This document shows positions 45,220-54,100 of a DNA stretch of 64,000 bases, piece by piece. The DNA is taken from positions 62,001 to 126,000 of the forward strand of contig SHYS01000006.1 in the NCBI GenBank assembly GCA_009692685.1, in the 5' to 3' direction. Positions within the stretch are counted from its first letter, which is position 1. Each line of letters begins with the position of its first letter. Made by a program: the position numbers and the translations under genes. Below the pieces are notes generated by a model. That model ran no database searches and had not been told where the DNA came from. It saw nothing but the letters and a program-made list of their open reading frames with translations. This stretch comes from Dehalococcoidia bacterium (GTDB lineage Bacteria; Chloroflexota; Dehalococcoidia; UBA2979).

Positions 45220-46515
45220 TCAGTCCAGCGTCCTGAGTGGACGCTGGATGAGCGCAATCGCGACGCCGCTGGCGAGCATGACCCCGCCGACGATCGGGAA
45301 GAGCACCTGCATCCCGACGGCCTGCCCGATGAGGCCGATCGGGAGGCCCGAGACCTGGGCGAGACCCGGTGCGAGGAAGAGCAGCGCTGTCACTCTACCC
45401 AGGAGCTGCCTCGGAACCACGGTCTGCAGAATGGTGGTCCCGACGGTCTGCTGGAGCTGGAAGGCGAGGCCGCCGAAGAGCATGGCGATGCCGGTGAGCG
45501 GAATCGACCTCGAGAAGGCGTAGACGACGACGGCGACGCCGTAGAGGACGCCGGCGCCGATGAAGATGCGCCCCTTGCCTCGATAGGAGCCCTTCGTGAC
45601 CAGGTACACCGAGGCGCCGATCATCCCGACGGACCAGAAGATGGTGAGGCGGCTCCAGCCTGCGGCGCCGAGGTCCAGCACGTCGTGCATCCACGCCGCG
45701 CCGAGCGTCCAGAGGACGTTCATCCCGCCGAAGACCGCGATCCACATCAACAGCACCGTCCATCGGACGGCGCTGTCCTGCTTGAGATAGGCGATGCCGT
45801 CCGCGACGTTGCCGAACAGCGATTGCTCGTGGGCGTGCACGTCGGCGGGACCGGCGCGCAGCCGCAGCTTCCAGAGCAGCCCGACGATGGCGAGGTGAGG
45901 CACGACGCCGATGGCGTACGTCGGGCCGAACCCGAGCGCCTCGACCAGCGTGCCGCCGAGGAAGTTCGCGAGGAGCATGACGACGGCCATCACGAGCCAG
46001 TTCAGCGTCACCGCGCTGGTGAGATGGTGGGTTGGCACGACGTCGGAGACCAGTGCGGTACGCGCCGCGAGGTCCTGCGCGTTCATCAGGCCGAACGTCG
46101 CGAAGAGCGGCAGGATGAGGAAGAACCACGCGCCGCCGTGCTCGGTGCCGGGGATCGCGAGGACGCCGGCGGTGATGCCGACTAGCACCGCGCCGGCGAG
46201 GTGTGAGGCGATGAGCGTCGTACGCCTCGGATAGCGGTCTGCGAGCGCTCCGCCGAAGAGCGACCAGCCGAGGAAGGCGAGTCCGTTGACAGTGGCCAGC
46301 ACGCCGAGGAGCAGGACGCGCCGGTCCTCGGGGGCGGCGCTGTTGACGTACCAGGCCTGCGAGAACCAGAGGAGCGGGCCCCGGAAGCCGGAGAAGAGCT
46401 GGGTGGCCAGCACGACCAAGAAGTCGTGGTTGCGCAGCAGCGACTCGTGCTCGGACGCTCCGACCGCCTCGGCGGCGGTCGAGGTCGAAGGCGCCGTTTC
46501 GGTCAGGGCCATCAA
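45220..46515 (-). CDS. MFS exporter, EntS/MFS_3-like
   Basis: 431 residues with twelve predicted spans. FGGALADRYPRRTTLIASHL is the loop 2-3 motif; ANFLGGTLVEALGFGPTYAI and LLGRVTALLFLAPGLAQVSG fit the MFS_3 group that includes enterobactin and macrolide exporters. Probable drug or siderophore efflux; substrate unknown. The last codons run through a hairpin (45225-45247). Confidence 0.85.
   Translation of the reverse strand: MMALTETAPSTSTAAEAVGASEHESLLRNHDFLVVLATQLFSGFRGPLLWFSQAWYVNSAAPEDRRVLLLGVLATVNGLAFLGWSLFGGALADRYPRRTTLIASHLAGAVLVGITAGVLAIPGTEHGGAWFFLILPLFATFGLMNAQDLAARTALVSDVVPTHHLTSAVTLNWLVMAVVMLLANFLGGTLVEALGFGPTYAIGVVPHLAIVGLLWKLRLRAGPADVHAHEQSLFGNVADGIAYLKQDSAVRWTVLLMWIAVFGGMNVLWTLGAAWMHDVLDLGAAGWSRLTIFWSVGMIGASVYLVTKGSYRGKGRIFIGAGVLYGVAVVVYAFSRSIPLTGIAMLFGGLAFQLQQTVGTTILQTVVPRQLLGRVTALLFLAPGLAQVSGLPIGLIGQAVGMQVLFPIVGGVMLASGVAIALIQRPLRTLD
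45225..45247. repeat. Hairpin with direct repeat at the MFS 3' end
   Basis: CCAGCGTCC-TGAGT-GGACGCTGG, nine-base perfect arms. One arm plus loop (CCTGAGTGGACGCTG) is repeated directly at 45196-45210 and 45232-45246. The structure covers the last codons of the MFS gene and may be its terminator or a small dispersed element. Confidence 0.6.
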
Positions 46516-46604
46516 CGTATGTTACCCCGAGGCCGGGCGAGGCGCCGCGATCGCTCACGCTCGCCTGATCCGCTTGTCGGGCCAGCGCTGCTAACCTCGA
46601 CGGC

Positions 46605-47615
46605 ATGCCGGGCGCTATCAAACTCGGAACGGCCTCCTGGACCGACAAGCCGCTGAGCGAGGCGGGTACGTTCTATCCTCGAGAGGCGCGCACGCCCGAG
46701 GCGCGGCTGCGCTACTACGCCAGTCGCTTCCCCCTCGTTGAGGCAGACACCACCTACTACGGTCTCCCCACGGAGCAGCTCGCGCGCTCGTGGGTTGAGC
46801 GCACCCCACCCGGGTTTACCTTCGATGTGAAGGCGTACTCGCTGTTCACCCAGCACCCGACGCCGGTGCAGCGACTGCCGAAGTCGATTCAGGAGGCGCT
46901 CCCGGAGCGACTGGCAAGGAAGCGCCAGTTCTATCGCGACGAGGCGCCCGCGGAGATCGTCGACCTGTGCTGGTCCACCTTCGTAGATGCGCTGCGCCCA
47001 CTGCTGGAGGCGGGCCGGATGGGCGTGGTGGTCTTCCAGTTCCCCAAGTGGGTGTTTCCGGGCGCGGACAGCCTGCGCTACCTCGAGGAGGTTCGCGACC
47101 GCCTGGGGCCATACCGCGCTGCCATCGAGTTCCGGTCCGACCTCTGGATGAACGCCGAGCACCAGGAGACAACGCTGGCGCAGCTCGGCGACCTCGGATT
47201 CACCTACGTCTGCGTCGATGAGCCGCAGGGCTCTCACTCCTCCGTGCCGCCGGTCGCCGCCGTGACCAATTCGGAGCTTGGCTTTGTGCGTTTCCACGGT
47301 CGTAACGCGGAGATGTGGGAGGCCCGAACGAACACCTCTTCCGAGCGTTTCGATTACTACTACAACGCCGCGGAACTCGATGAGTGGACCGCGAAGATCG
47401 CGCGCATCGCCGAGGTGGCCGCCGAGGTTCACCTCATCATGAACACCAACAACTTCGATCAGGGGCCCGTAAACTCCGCGCTGCTCGCGCAGCGCCTCGA
47501 GGTCGCAGGCATGCGACACGTCGAGTGGCCGCCCTCGGCGGACGTGCCGCAGCCCGTCTCGGAGGCGGGCGGCATGGCCGAGCCGGCCTCGAGTGGTCAG
47601 GGGCGCTTGCTGTGA
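46605..47615 (+). CDS. DUF72 (YecE family) protein
   Basis: 336 residues. KLGTASWTDKPLSEAGTFYP, ASRFPLVEADTTYYGLPTEQ, GFTFDVKAYSLFTQHPTPVQ, VVVFQFPKWVFPG and EVHLIMNTNNFDQGPVNS are DUF72 features; the fold is a TIM barrel resembling metal-dependent endonucleases, but no activity is established. First gene of a GTGA-coupled set with an M14-like and an SH3-like gene (both broken) and a GNAT. Confidence 0.92.
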   Translation: MPGAIKLGTASWTDKPLSEAGTFYPREARTPEARLRYYASRFPLVEADTTYYGLPTEQLARSWVERTPPGFTFDVKAYSLFTQHPTPVQRLPKSIQEALPERLARKRQFYRDEAPAEIVDLCWSTFVDALRPLLEAGRMGVVVFQFPKWVFPGADSLRYLEEVRDRLGPYRAAIEFRSDLWMNAEHQETTLAQLGDLGFTYVCVDEPQGSHSSVPPVAAVTNSELGFVRFHGRNAEMWEARTNTSSERFDYYYNAAELDEWTAKIARIAEVAAEVHLIMNTNNFDQGPVNSALLAQRLEVAGMRHVEWPPSADVPQPVSEAGGMAEPASSGQGRLL

Positions 47616-48595
47616 GCGGCGCGCGCATGCCTCGGAGCGACGGCTGGTCGAGGCGGCGGGCGCTGGGGCTGCTCGGCTCCGGCACGCTGGCCATTGCCGG
47701 CGCAGCGCTCCTCGGCTGTGGGAACGAGGGGGCTTGTCGAGGTGACGGGTCCGGCTGAGCAGCCCCTCGAGGTCGCAATGGCGCCGGCCGCACCGCCAAC
47801 TCCCGAGCCACCGAATGGCCCGCCGCCTGCGATCGCCGCTGGGAGCAGCACGCGGATGATGCTGGAGGGCACGCCGTGGCAGGCGCCGCTGGTGCTCACG
47901 CACTCGGGACAGCCGGGGTCGCTCGTCCTCATCCTCGGTGGGGTGCACGGCAACGAGCCAGGTGGCTGGGAGGCCGCCGAGGCGATCGCGGACTGGCAGC
48001 CGAAGGCCGGGAGCCTCCTCGTGATTCCGCGGGCGAACGTCGTCGCGACGCGAGTCTTCGAGCAGACGCTGCCCGAGCTGGGGGACCTCAACCGGCTCTA
48101 CCCCGGCTCCGAGGGCGCCGCGCTCCCGATGTCGAGGATGGCGGCGGCGATTATCAAACTCGCGCGGGAGTTCGAGGTTGACCTGGTCATCGACCTGCAC
48201 GAGTCGTTGGGCTTCTACCTCGAGCGCGGGGCGAACAATGGGACAGCCTTCATCGGTCAGGCGGTCGCGAAGGGCAACGGACCGCTGCCGAACTCGTACT
48301 TCACGGAGGCGGTGGCGGCCGTCAACGCTCGCATCACCCCTCGGGAGGAGCTGACCTTCCGAGGCCGAATTGGGCCGCCTAACCACACCACCTTCCCATC
48401 GGCTTCGCCGACGCCCGGTCTCGGGGCGTTATTCCCGGCGGAGCCAGCACGTTGGCGCTTAGCATCGGGTTGCACGTGCCCGGCGCTACGGCGGCGCTGA
48501 TCGAGATGGGCCCGATCTCTCAGCCGGAGTTGCGACGCAGCGCGCTGCACCAGCTGTTCGCTACCGAGGTGCTCACGCGCCACGGGACGCTGTGA
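47612..48595 (+). pseudogene. M14/AstE-like metallocarboxypeptidase-type lipoprotein, two frameshifts
   Basis: GTG 47612 overlaps the DUF72 stop. The N-terminus has a twin-arginine-like signal (SRRRALGLLGSGTLAIAGAA) with lipobox LLGC. A run of five G (47728-47732) shifts the frame. The next frame encodes VLILGGVHGNEPGGWEAAEA (zinc ligands His and Glu) and VIDLHESLGFYLERG. A second shift near 48395 leads to PIGFADARSRGVIPGGASTL and a stop at 48595. The gene is readable in pieces as a zinc-dependent hydrolase of the AstE/AspA group. Its ends still overlap neighbours by 4 bases, so the ancestral operon structure is preserved. Confidence 0.75.
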
Positions 48596-49597
48596 TCGTG
48601 CGCCGACCCGCGACGCTGCGCCGTCTGCTGTCGAGGGTGCTCGTGCTGCTTGCCGTCCTTGTCTTGCCGGTGATGGCTTGTTTCGGCGGTAACGAAGGGG
48701 GAGGGCGGGTCGAGCCAACCGCCTCCGCGACGGGTGTAGCGACGCCCGCCTCGACGGCTGCGCCATCGACGCCCACACCGCCGCCGTGGCCGGTCGCCGC
48801 TGTGCTGCCGGAGAAGGCGCGGGCGCGCATCACCACGGACAACCTCAACGTACGCGTGGCGCCGAGCACTAACTCGGCCGCGATCGGACTGCTGCAACCC
48901 GGCGACGACATCGCGATTGCCGGTCGCTCCTCGGACGGTCAGTGGCGGGCGATCGTCAACACGGGATGGACGGTGTACCGACGCGAGTGAGTGCAGCTGA
49001 GCGTCGACATGCGCACGCTGCCCGAGATCGGTCCTCGACAGATCGTGCCGCCGGACCACCCGCCGGGCACCAGCAGCAGCTACCCCGCTGCGGACGTGGT
49101 CATCGAGGCGGCGCTGGCACAGGACATCCCGCGCCTGGTGGTCCTGACGGAGACGATTGCGACGCAGTGCTCGAACACGTCGGGGCTCGGTAGACCGCCA
49201 CCGTGCAGCATGCGGCCGGGTGCGGCACCGGGGACCGTTCTCGATGTGTTTCCGACGGGCGGTATGCGATGGCGAATACCAGCTCAAGGAGAGCCTGCAG
49301 CGTTTCCTCGCGAGGTTGTACGAGTCCGGCGGCGCGACCCACGCACCATTACGGCTCTACGCGGTGATCGAGGCGCCACGCCAGCAGTCGTCGTTCTTCC
49401 CCGATTGGCGCTGGGTTGCTATCTTCGCGCTACCGGACGGCACCGGGCGCGCGCTCGGGATCAACGAGAAGGGCCTCGTGCGTGTCGACCTGGGATGCCA
49501 GGTACAGGCCGAGGACATGCTGCTGCTGCGCCCGTTCGAGGCGCCGGTCTTCGTGTTGCCGCCCGTGTTGACGCTGCCGGTGCATCCTCGACCGTGA
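48592..49597 (+). pseudogene. SH3-domain lipoprotein with in-frame TGA and a frameshift
   Basis: GTG 48592 overlaps the previous stop. Signal with lipobox LPVMAC, a Thr/Pro-rich linker, and a bacterial SH3 domain (ARITTDNLNVRVAPSTNSAA, GWTVYRRE) interrupted by TGA at 48988-48990. The frame resumes VQLSVDMRTLPEIG and later changes frame near 49260 to VCDGEYQLKESLQRFLARLY, ending at 49597. A Trp or Tyr is expected at the TGA. A cell-envelope role is inferred from the SH3 domain. Confidence 0.65.
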
Positions 49598-50067
49598 GCG
49601 GCCTCGAGATTGCGCGGGTTCGCTCCGTCGAGGAGATGGTGGCCGCCCTCGAGGTGCGCCGCGCGGTCTTCATCGATGAGCAGGGCGTCCCGGAATCCGA
49701 GGAGATTGATCGGCACGATGGTGACCCCGCCGCGGTGACGAGTGCCGTGCACGTGCTGGCCCGCCTCGATGGGCGGGCGGTGGCGACCGGGCGCATGTTA
49801 CTCGTGTACGAGCGTGACTCGAACGCGCACATTGGCCGCGTGGCCGTGCTCGCCGACGAGCGCCGCAGCGGTGTGAGCAGAGCGGTGATGCGTGCCCTGG
49901 AGGCGGAGGCGCGCCAGCGAGGCTTCGCGGGGATCACCCTCGCGGCACAGCTACACGCGATCCCGTTCTACGAGCGTCTCGGCTACGTCTCGCGCGGCAA
50001 GGTCTGCCTCGATGCCGCAATCGCGCATCGATGGATGGACCTGCAGTTCGAGGTGGATCCGAGCTAG
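49594..50067 (+). CDS. GNAT acetyltransferase, ElaA-like
   Basis: 157 residues from GTG 49594, overlapping the SH3 gene stop. VRSVEEMVAALEVRRAVFID, EQGVPESEEIDRHDGD, RVAVLADERRSGVSRAVMRA and AAQLHAIPFYERLGYVSRG are typical of the EQxVP subgroup of GNATs. The usual R/QxxGxG/A is present as RRSGVS. Convergent with the following hydrolase, overlapping by 4 bases. Confidence 0.9.
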   Translation: MSGLEIARVRSVEEMVAALEVRRAVFIDEQGVPESEEIDRHDGDPAAVTSAVHVLARLDGRAVATGRMLLVYERDSNAHIGRVAVLADERRSGVSRAVMRALEAEARQRGFAGITLAAQLHAIPFYERLGYVSRGKVCLDAAIAHRWMDLQFEVDPS

Positions 50068-50942
50068 ATCAGCGCGCTCGACAGGCTCTGCAAGAACTCC
50101 CGGATCGTGAGCGCAAGCATCGCGGGCTGGTCGGTCGGCACCGAGTGCCCAGCCTCCTCGATGAGTGAGACGCGCGATCCCGAAATGCGGCGGTGCAGTC
50201 GTTGAACGGCTTCCGAGGTGAGCATGTCGGTCTCGGCGCCGCGGATGATCATCACCGGGCACTGCACGCGATCCACGCTGTCCCAGAGGTCGGACAGGCG
50301 GCGCTGTCCGGGGTCTGGCTCAGGCGGGCGCGCGTTCGAGTCGCGGAAGAGTGGGTCGAAGTCCCAGACGTAAGCGCCGTCCGTGGTGACAGAAAGTGCC
50401 GAGCGTACGCGGCGCTCCGCCTGCTCAGGTGTCATGTAGGGGTAAGACTCGTGGATGACTTCGGCGGCCTCGCTTACCGAGTCGAAGGAGGGCGGCGCGG
50501 TGACCAGCAGCTTGCGCAGGTTCTCGATCCCAGAGCGCAGGACCTCGGGAGCCGTCTCGATGACCACGAGGGCGCTGACAACGTCCGGGTGCTCTGCGGC
50601 GTAGCAGAGCGCATTCGCGCCACCCATGCCGTGCCCGACGATCGTGAGGCTCCGCAGTCCCAGAACGGCGATGATCGCACCCAGGTCCTCGATCTGCGTG
50701 GCCCGCGTGTAGTCGCGATCCGGCGCACGCTGCGAACGGCCGTGGCCGCGCTGGTCGATCGCGATCACTCGATACTCTCGGGCGAGATCGGCGGCGGTCT
50801 CTTCCCAGGCAGCCTTCGTCTCGGCGAAGCCGTGGAGCAGCACCACCGCGTGGCGGCTCCGGGCGTCACCCCACTCCTGATACTGGAACTGGAGGCCGTT
50901 GGCCTCGATGGAGACCTCGTTCGTGCGGTGTGCGCCAGCCAT
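50064..50942 (-). CDS. Alpha/beta hydrolase-fold protein lacking the nucleophile Ser
   Basis: 292 residues. VVLLHGFAETKAAWEETAAD (oxyanion), IDQRGHGRS, the elbow VGHGMGGANALCYAAEHPD and EEAGHSVPTDQP (catalytic His) are present. The elbow is normally GHSMGG; here Ser is Gly, so the classical esterase or hydrolase mechanism is not possible. It could be a cofactor-independent variant, a non-catalytic protein or a one-base mutation (AGC to GGC). Confidence 0.88.
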   Translation of the reverse strand: MAGAHRTNEVSIEANGLQFQYQEWGDARSRHAVVLLHGFAETKAAWEETAADLAREYRVIAIDQRGHGRSQRAPDRDYTRATQIEDLGAIIAVLGLRSLTIVGHGMGGANALCYAAEHPDVVSALVVIETAPEVLRSGIENLRKLLVTAPPSFDSVSEAAEVIHESYPYMTPEQAERRVRSALSVTTDGAYVWDFDPLFRDSNARPPEPDPGQRRLSDLWDSVDRVQCPVMIIRGAETDMLTSEAVQRLHRRISGSRVSLIEEAGHSVPTDQPAMLALTIREFLQSLSSALI

Positions 50943-51070
50943 GAGCCTTGGGCGTCCTTCGTGTAGTGCGGGCGGGGATGCGGCAGATTGCCGCCGATGA
51001 TAAGCAGTCTAACAGCGCGACTCGCTACACCCTAGTGATCGAGTTCGTACGTGATGAAGATATTCAGAGG

Positions 51071-52015
51071 CTAGAGCGCGGCGACTAGGACGCTTGCCAT
51101 CGGCGGCAGGCCCTCGGCGAGGGGCATCCAGCTTGCGCCGCCGTCGTGTGAGCCCCACGCGGTGCCATCCGCGAGGGCGAACAGGGTGTCCTCGCTGTCC
51201 CAGACACGGGTCACCAGCGGTGCTCGTGCGAACTCGTCACACTCGCCTAGGGCCATGCGCTCCCACGTGAGCCCCGCGTTGATCGAGCGAAAGAGCGCGC
51301 CGTCCTCGCCGCTCGCACCCCGGCAGACCGAGAGAATGATGCGGTCCGGTGTTGCGGGGATCACGGCCACGTCCCACGCACGGGGCCGGTCTAGCCCGCG
51401 CAGGGACTGCACCCAGGAGAAGCCGCCGTCGTCGGTGCGATAGAAGCCGGAATCCGTGATTGCGTACAGACGATCGCCGCGTTCGGGGTGATCCCAGAGG
51501 CGGCGAACCATCGGGTCGAGGCCGTCGGAGCGACGCATCCAGGTGGCGCCCTTGTCCCTCGATCCCCACGCTCCGGCGCCCGAGACGCCCGCGACTACGC
51601 CCTCGTCCGGGAAGACGATGCCGGCGACGTACGGCGCGCTGGCGCCGGGCGGGGTCTTGAGGCTGCGCTCGTGCTTGAGCAGGGCGGGGATGCCCTCGAC
51701 GGTGGTCCATGTCGAGCCACGGTCACGAGAGACGAGAAGGCCAGCCGGCTCTAGGCCGAGGTAGAGCGCGCCGTCGGCCCCAACTCGGACGGCGCGGACG
51801 CTCGGGCGTCCGTCGCCCGGCGCCGACAGGTCCTCTGCGAGGCGTGCCCAGGACTTGCCCGCGTGCATCCACGCCCCGACCTCGGGGCCCGCGGCGAGGG
51901 CAACGCCGTCGCGGTAGTCGATAGTGGTGATGGCGCCCGTGATCCGGCGCTGCGGCGCGTCGCCGGGGATGAACTCCAGGAGCCCCTCGTTAGTTCCGAT
52001 CAGCAGCCCCAGCAT
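51071..52015 (-). CDS. BNR/sialidase-type beta-propeller protein
   Basis: 314 residues with repeated Asp-box-like motifs: SRDRGSTWTTVEGI, SRDKGATWMRRSDGL, TDDGGFSWVQSLRGL and SINAGLTWERMALGE. No signal peptide. A beta-propeller of the VPS10/sialidase-like type; no enzymatic residues could be assigned. Start overlaps the sirtuin stop by one base (TGATG), so they are coupled. Confidence 0.8.
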   Translation of the reverse strand: MLGLLIGTNEGLLEFIPGDAPQRRITGAITTIDYRDGVALAAGPEVGAWMHAGKSWARLAEDLSAPGDGRPSVRAVRVGADGALYLGLEPAGLLVSRDRGSTWTTVEGIPALLKHERSLKTPPGASAPYVAGIVFPDEGVVAGVSGAGAWGSRDKGATWMRRSDGLDPMVRRLWDHPERGDRLYAITDSGFYRTDDGGFSWVQSLRGLDRPRAWDVAVIPATPDRIILSVCRGASGEDGALFRSINAGLTWERMALGECDEFARAPLVTRVWDSEDTLFALADGTAWGSHDGGASWMPLAEGLPPMASVLVAAL

Positions 52016-52839
52016 CAGGAGGATGCGTCCGCTGTGCCTGTGGCGGGGAGTGAGCGCCGGTCGCGTAGCGCCTGAACGAGGCGAGGGAGGACGTCTCCCG
52101 AACTGCCACGAATGGCGATCGCGACCAACGGCGTGAGGGGCGTCGGCTCCTGGTTCACCTCGACGAGTGGCACGCCTCGCTGCGCCGCGATGATCGGGTA
52201 TTGCGCGGCAGGGTAGACAACGGCCGAGGCGCCGACGCTGAGAAAGAGGTCAGCACGCGCGGTCTCTTCGGCACAGCGCCGGAGCGCGGCCGGCGGGATA
52301 GGTTCTCCGAACATCACGGTGTCGCCCTTCACGATGCCCGTGCACCCGGGCTGTGCACACCTTGGCGGCAGATCCATGGGTTCGACAGGAAACTCGGCCC
52401 GAGGCCAGCGCGACTCGCAGACGATGCAACGCATCCAGAAACGGTTGCCGTGGATCTCCGTGAGCAACCGCTGTCCGGCTCGGCGGTGGAGGTTGTCGAT
52501 GTTCTGCGAGATCACGTGGGCGACCGCGCCCAGCGCTTCCAGTTCTGCGAGTGCAACGTGCCCGGCGTTCTGTTGCGCGGCGTCGAGCGCGGTGGCGAAC
52601 TCGTCGCTGCCTTCCTGCTCCAGCCGGCGCTCCCACCAGCGCTTTGGGTCCATCGCGAACGTCTCGTATTGGTTGAGGGGAGGCTCGCCGCGTGTCGTCC
52701 AGAGTCCGCCTTCACCTCGGAAGGTGGGGATGCCGGACTCCTTCGACATGCCGGCACCTGCCAGGACTACGGCGTGACGCGCGCCGGCCAGCAGCGCCGC
52801 GGCTTCCTCGATGTCGGTGGTGGCGTGGGGGGTGGTCAT
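52015..52839 (-). CDS. cobB: NAD-dependent protein deacylase (sirtuin)
   Basis: 274 residues from ATG 52839. GAGMSKESGIPTFRGEGGLW, VISQNIDNLHRRAGQ, EIHGNRFWMRC (catalytic His), two Cys pairs (CIVC and CAQPGC) for zinc, and VGASAVVYPAAQYP give a complete sirtuin. It removes acyl groups from Lys residues using NAD. Symbol given for family; paralogue identity is uncertain. Confidence 0.92.
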   Translation of the reverse strand: MTTPHATTDIEEAAALLAGARHAVVLAGAGMSKESGIPTFRGEGGLWTTRGEPPLNQYETFAMDPKRWWERRLEQEGSDEFATALDAAQQNAGHVALAELEALGAVAHVISQNIDNLHRRAGQRLLTEIHGNRFWMRCIVCESRWPRAEFPVEPMDLPPRCAQPGCTGIVKGDTVMFGEPIPPAALRRCAEETARADLFLSVGASAVVYPAAQYPIIAAQRGVPLVEVNQEPTPLTPLVAIAIRGSSGDVLPRLVQALRDRRSLPATGTADASS

Positions 52840-52965
52840 CGGGCCGATCGTAGCCAGCGTGGTGGGGCGGCAACAAGGGCACGTTGTAGGGGTCGCAGTC
52901 GCGCGCCGGCGGCGCGATGATGAGTCTATGACCGAGTCACCAATCCCCTGGTCTCTCGGGCCGTC

Positions 52966-53556
52966 GTGCTGAGGTACGACCGCAGGCGCTTGCTGCGCCA
53001 CCTCGCGGCGGCCGTGTTTATCGTGGCTGTGGGTGGGGGGTTCGTGTGGCAGCAGCTCGAGGCGCCGGTGGGGACGCCGAGCGGTGCGGTGCTCGGCCCG
53101 CTCGATGAGCGCACGGTCGACGTAGGCCAGCTCGCGCCCGACTTTGTCCTGGAGGCACGGGTGACCACCTCGGCGCTGCGTCTCTCTGACCTCCGAGGGC
53201 AGGTCGTAGTCCTCAACTTCTGGGCGTCGTGGTGCGGGCCGTGCCGGCAGGAGATGCCGGAGTTCCAGGCGGACTACGCACGTCGAGGTCCGCAACGCGA
53301 CGTCGTGATCGTGGCCGTCAACGCACTGTCCCTGGACTCTCGCCGTGATGCCGAGCGGTTTGTCGAGGAGATGGAGGTGACGTTCCCGGTGGTGTTCGAC
53401 GTCTCGGGCGCCGTCGGTGAGCGCTACCGCGTGCGCGGTCTGCCCTCGACGTTCTTCATCGACCGTGCTGGTGTCGTGCGCGCAGCAACGTTCGGGCCGG
53501 TATTCGGCGACCTCCTCGGCGAGGGCATCGCCAAGGCGGAGGCAGGCGGGGGCTAG
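52966..53556 (+). CDS. TlpA/ResA-like membrane-anchored thioredoxin
   Basis: 196 residues. One N-terminal span (LLRHLAAAVFIVAVGGGFVW), then a thioredoxin fold: VVLNFWASWCGPCRQEMPEF (WCGPC active site), FPVVFDVSGAVGERYRVRGL and LPSTFFIDRAGVV (cis-Pro). Role: extracytoplasmic disulfide reduction, for example in cytochrome c maturation. Compare with the UGA-containing thioredoxin at 58727. Confidence 0.92.
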   Translation: MLRYDRRRLLRHLAAAVFIVAVGGGFVWQQLEAPVGTPSGAVLGPLDERTVDVGQLAPDFVLEARVTTSALRLSDLRGQVVVLNFWASWCGPCRQEMPEFQADYARRGPQRDVVIVAVNALSLDSRRDAERFVEEMEVTFPVVFDVSGAVGERYRVRGLPSTFFIDRAGVVRAATFGPVFGDLLGEGIAKAEAGGG

Positions 53557-53774
53557 ATCTGCGCCTCGATGAGTAGCGTCCGCGCCTCGGGCTCTGGAAC
53601 GGCAATGCCGTCCTCGCGCATGCCGTCCAAGTGAAAGGCGAGTGCCTCACGGATGTTGCGCTCAACTTCCTCGCGTGTATCGCCGACTGCGACGCAGTCG
53701 TGGAGGTCGGGCACGTACGCAGAGTAATTGCCCGCGGCTTTCTCTACGACCGCGGCGTACTTGAGCGCTTTCAT
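53553..53774 (-). CDS. hicB: HicB-family antitoxin
   Basis: 73 residues from ATG 53774. KALKYAAVVEKAAGNYSAYV, PDLHDCVAVGDTREEVERNI and REALAFHLDGMREDG form the partial RNase H-like fold of HicB. It overlaps hicA by ATGA and should neutralise it. The stop overlaps that of the convergent TlpA gene. Confidence 0.88.
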   Translation of the reverse strand: MKALKYAAVVEKAAGNYSAYVPDLHDCVAVGDTREEVERNIREALAFHLDGMREDGIAVPEPEARTLLIEAQI

Positions 53775-53986
53775 CTTGTGCTGTCCCTGTCGATCCCTGC
53801 CTGTCTGAGGATACTCAGCCATGTGCCGGTTGGAAGATCGGCGTTCGTCGAACCCGGGATTGGCACGCGTCCGGACCTCGTGAGGTGCTTGTACTGACCG
53901 TAACTCCCGCGTGTCGCCACTAGGTACCAGCCGGCGGCCTCGATCAGCCGAATCGCGTCGCGGACCTTCGGTATCTTCGCTCTCAT
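53771..53986 (-). CDS. hicA: HicA-family mRNA interferase toxin
   Basis: 71 residues from ATG 53986. IPKVRDAIRLIEAAGWYLVA, TRGSYGQYKHLTRSGRVPIP, and LPTGTWLSILRQAGID match HicA. The position of the usual catalytic His (GSHxxxxH) is Tyr here, with the second His kept, so activity may be altered or the site may differ. hicA precedes hicB, the standard order. Confidence 0.85.
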   Translation of the reverse strand: MRAKIPKVRDAIRLIEAAGWYLVATRGSYGQYKHLTRSGRVPIPGSTNADLPTGTWLSILRQAGIDRDSTR

Positions 53987-54100
53987 GAACCCGTCTGAGC
54001 AGCGCAGTCTAGATGCCCTCCACGTTCCCGCACATCCCATCGAGCTGTGACACGCACTACCATGCGCGCGCGGAATGGCCGTTCAGGGAAGTGGTGAACC

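Noticed and set aside
46512..48386. 624-codon open frame on the minus strand opposite DUF72 and the M14 gene
   Set aside because: It is a shadow of the plus-strand genes: Arg/Val/His-rich, no recognisable motif, and the plus strand holds clear families.
48988..48990. Second selenocysteine codon in the SH3 gene
   Set aside because: The position does not correspond to a Cys in a redox motif, and the gene also has a frameshift.
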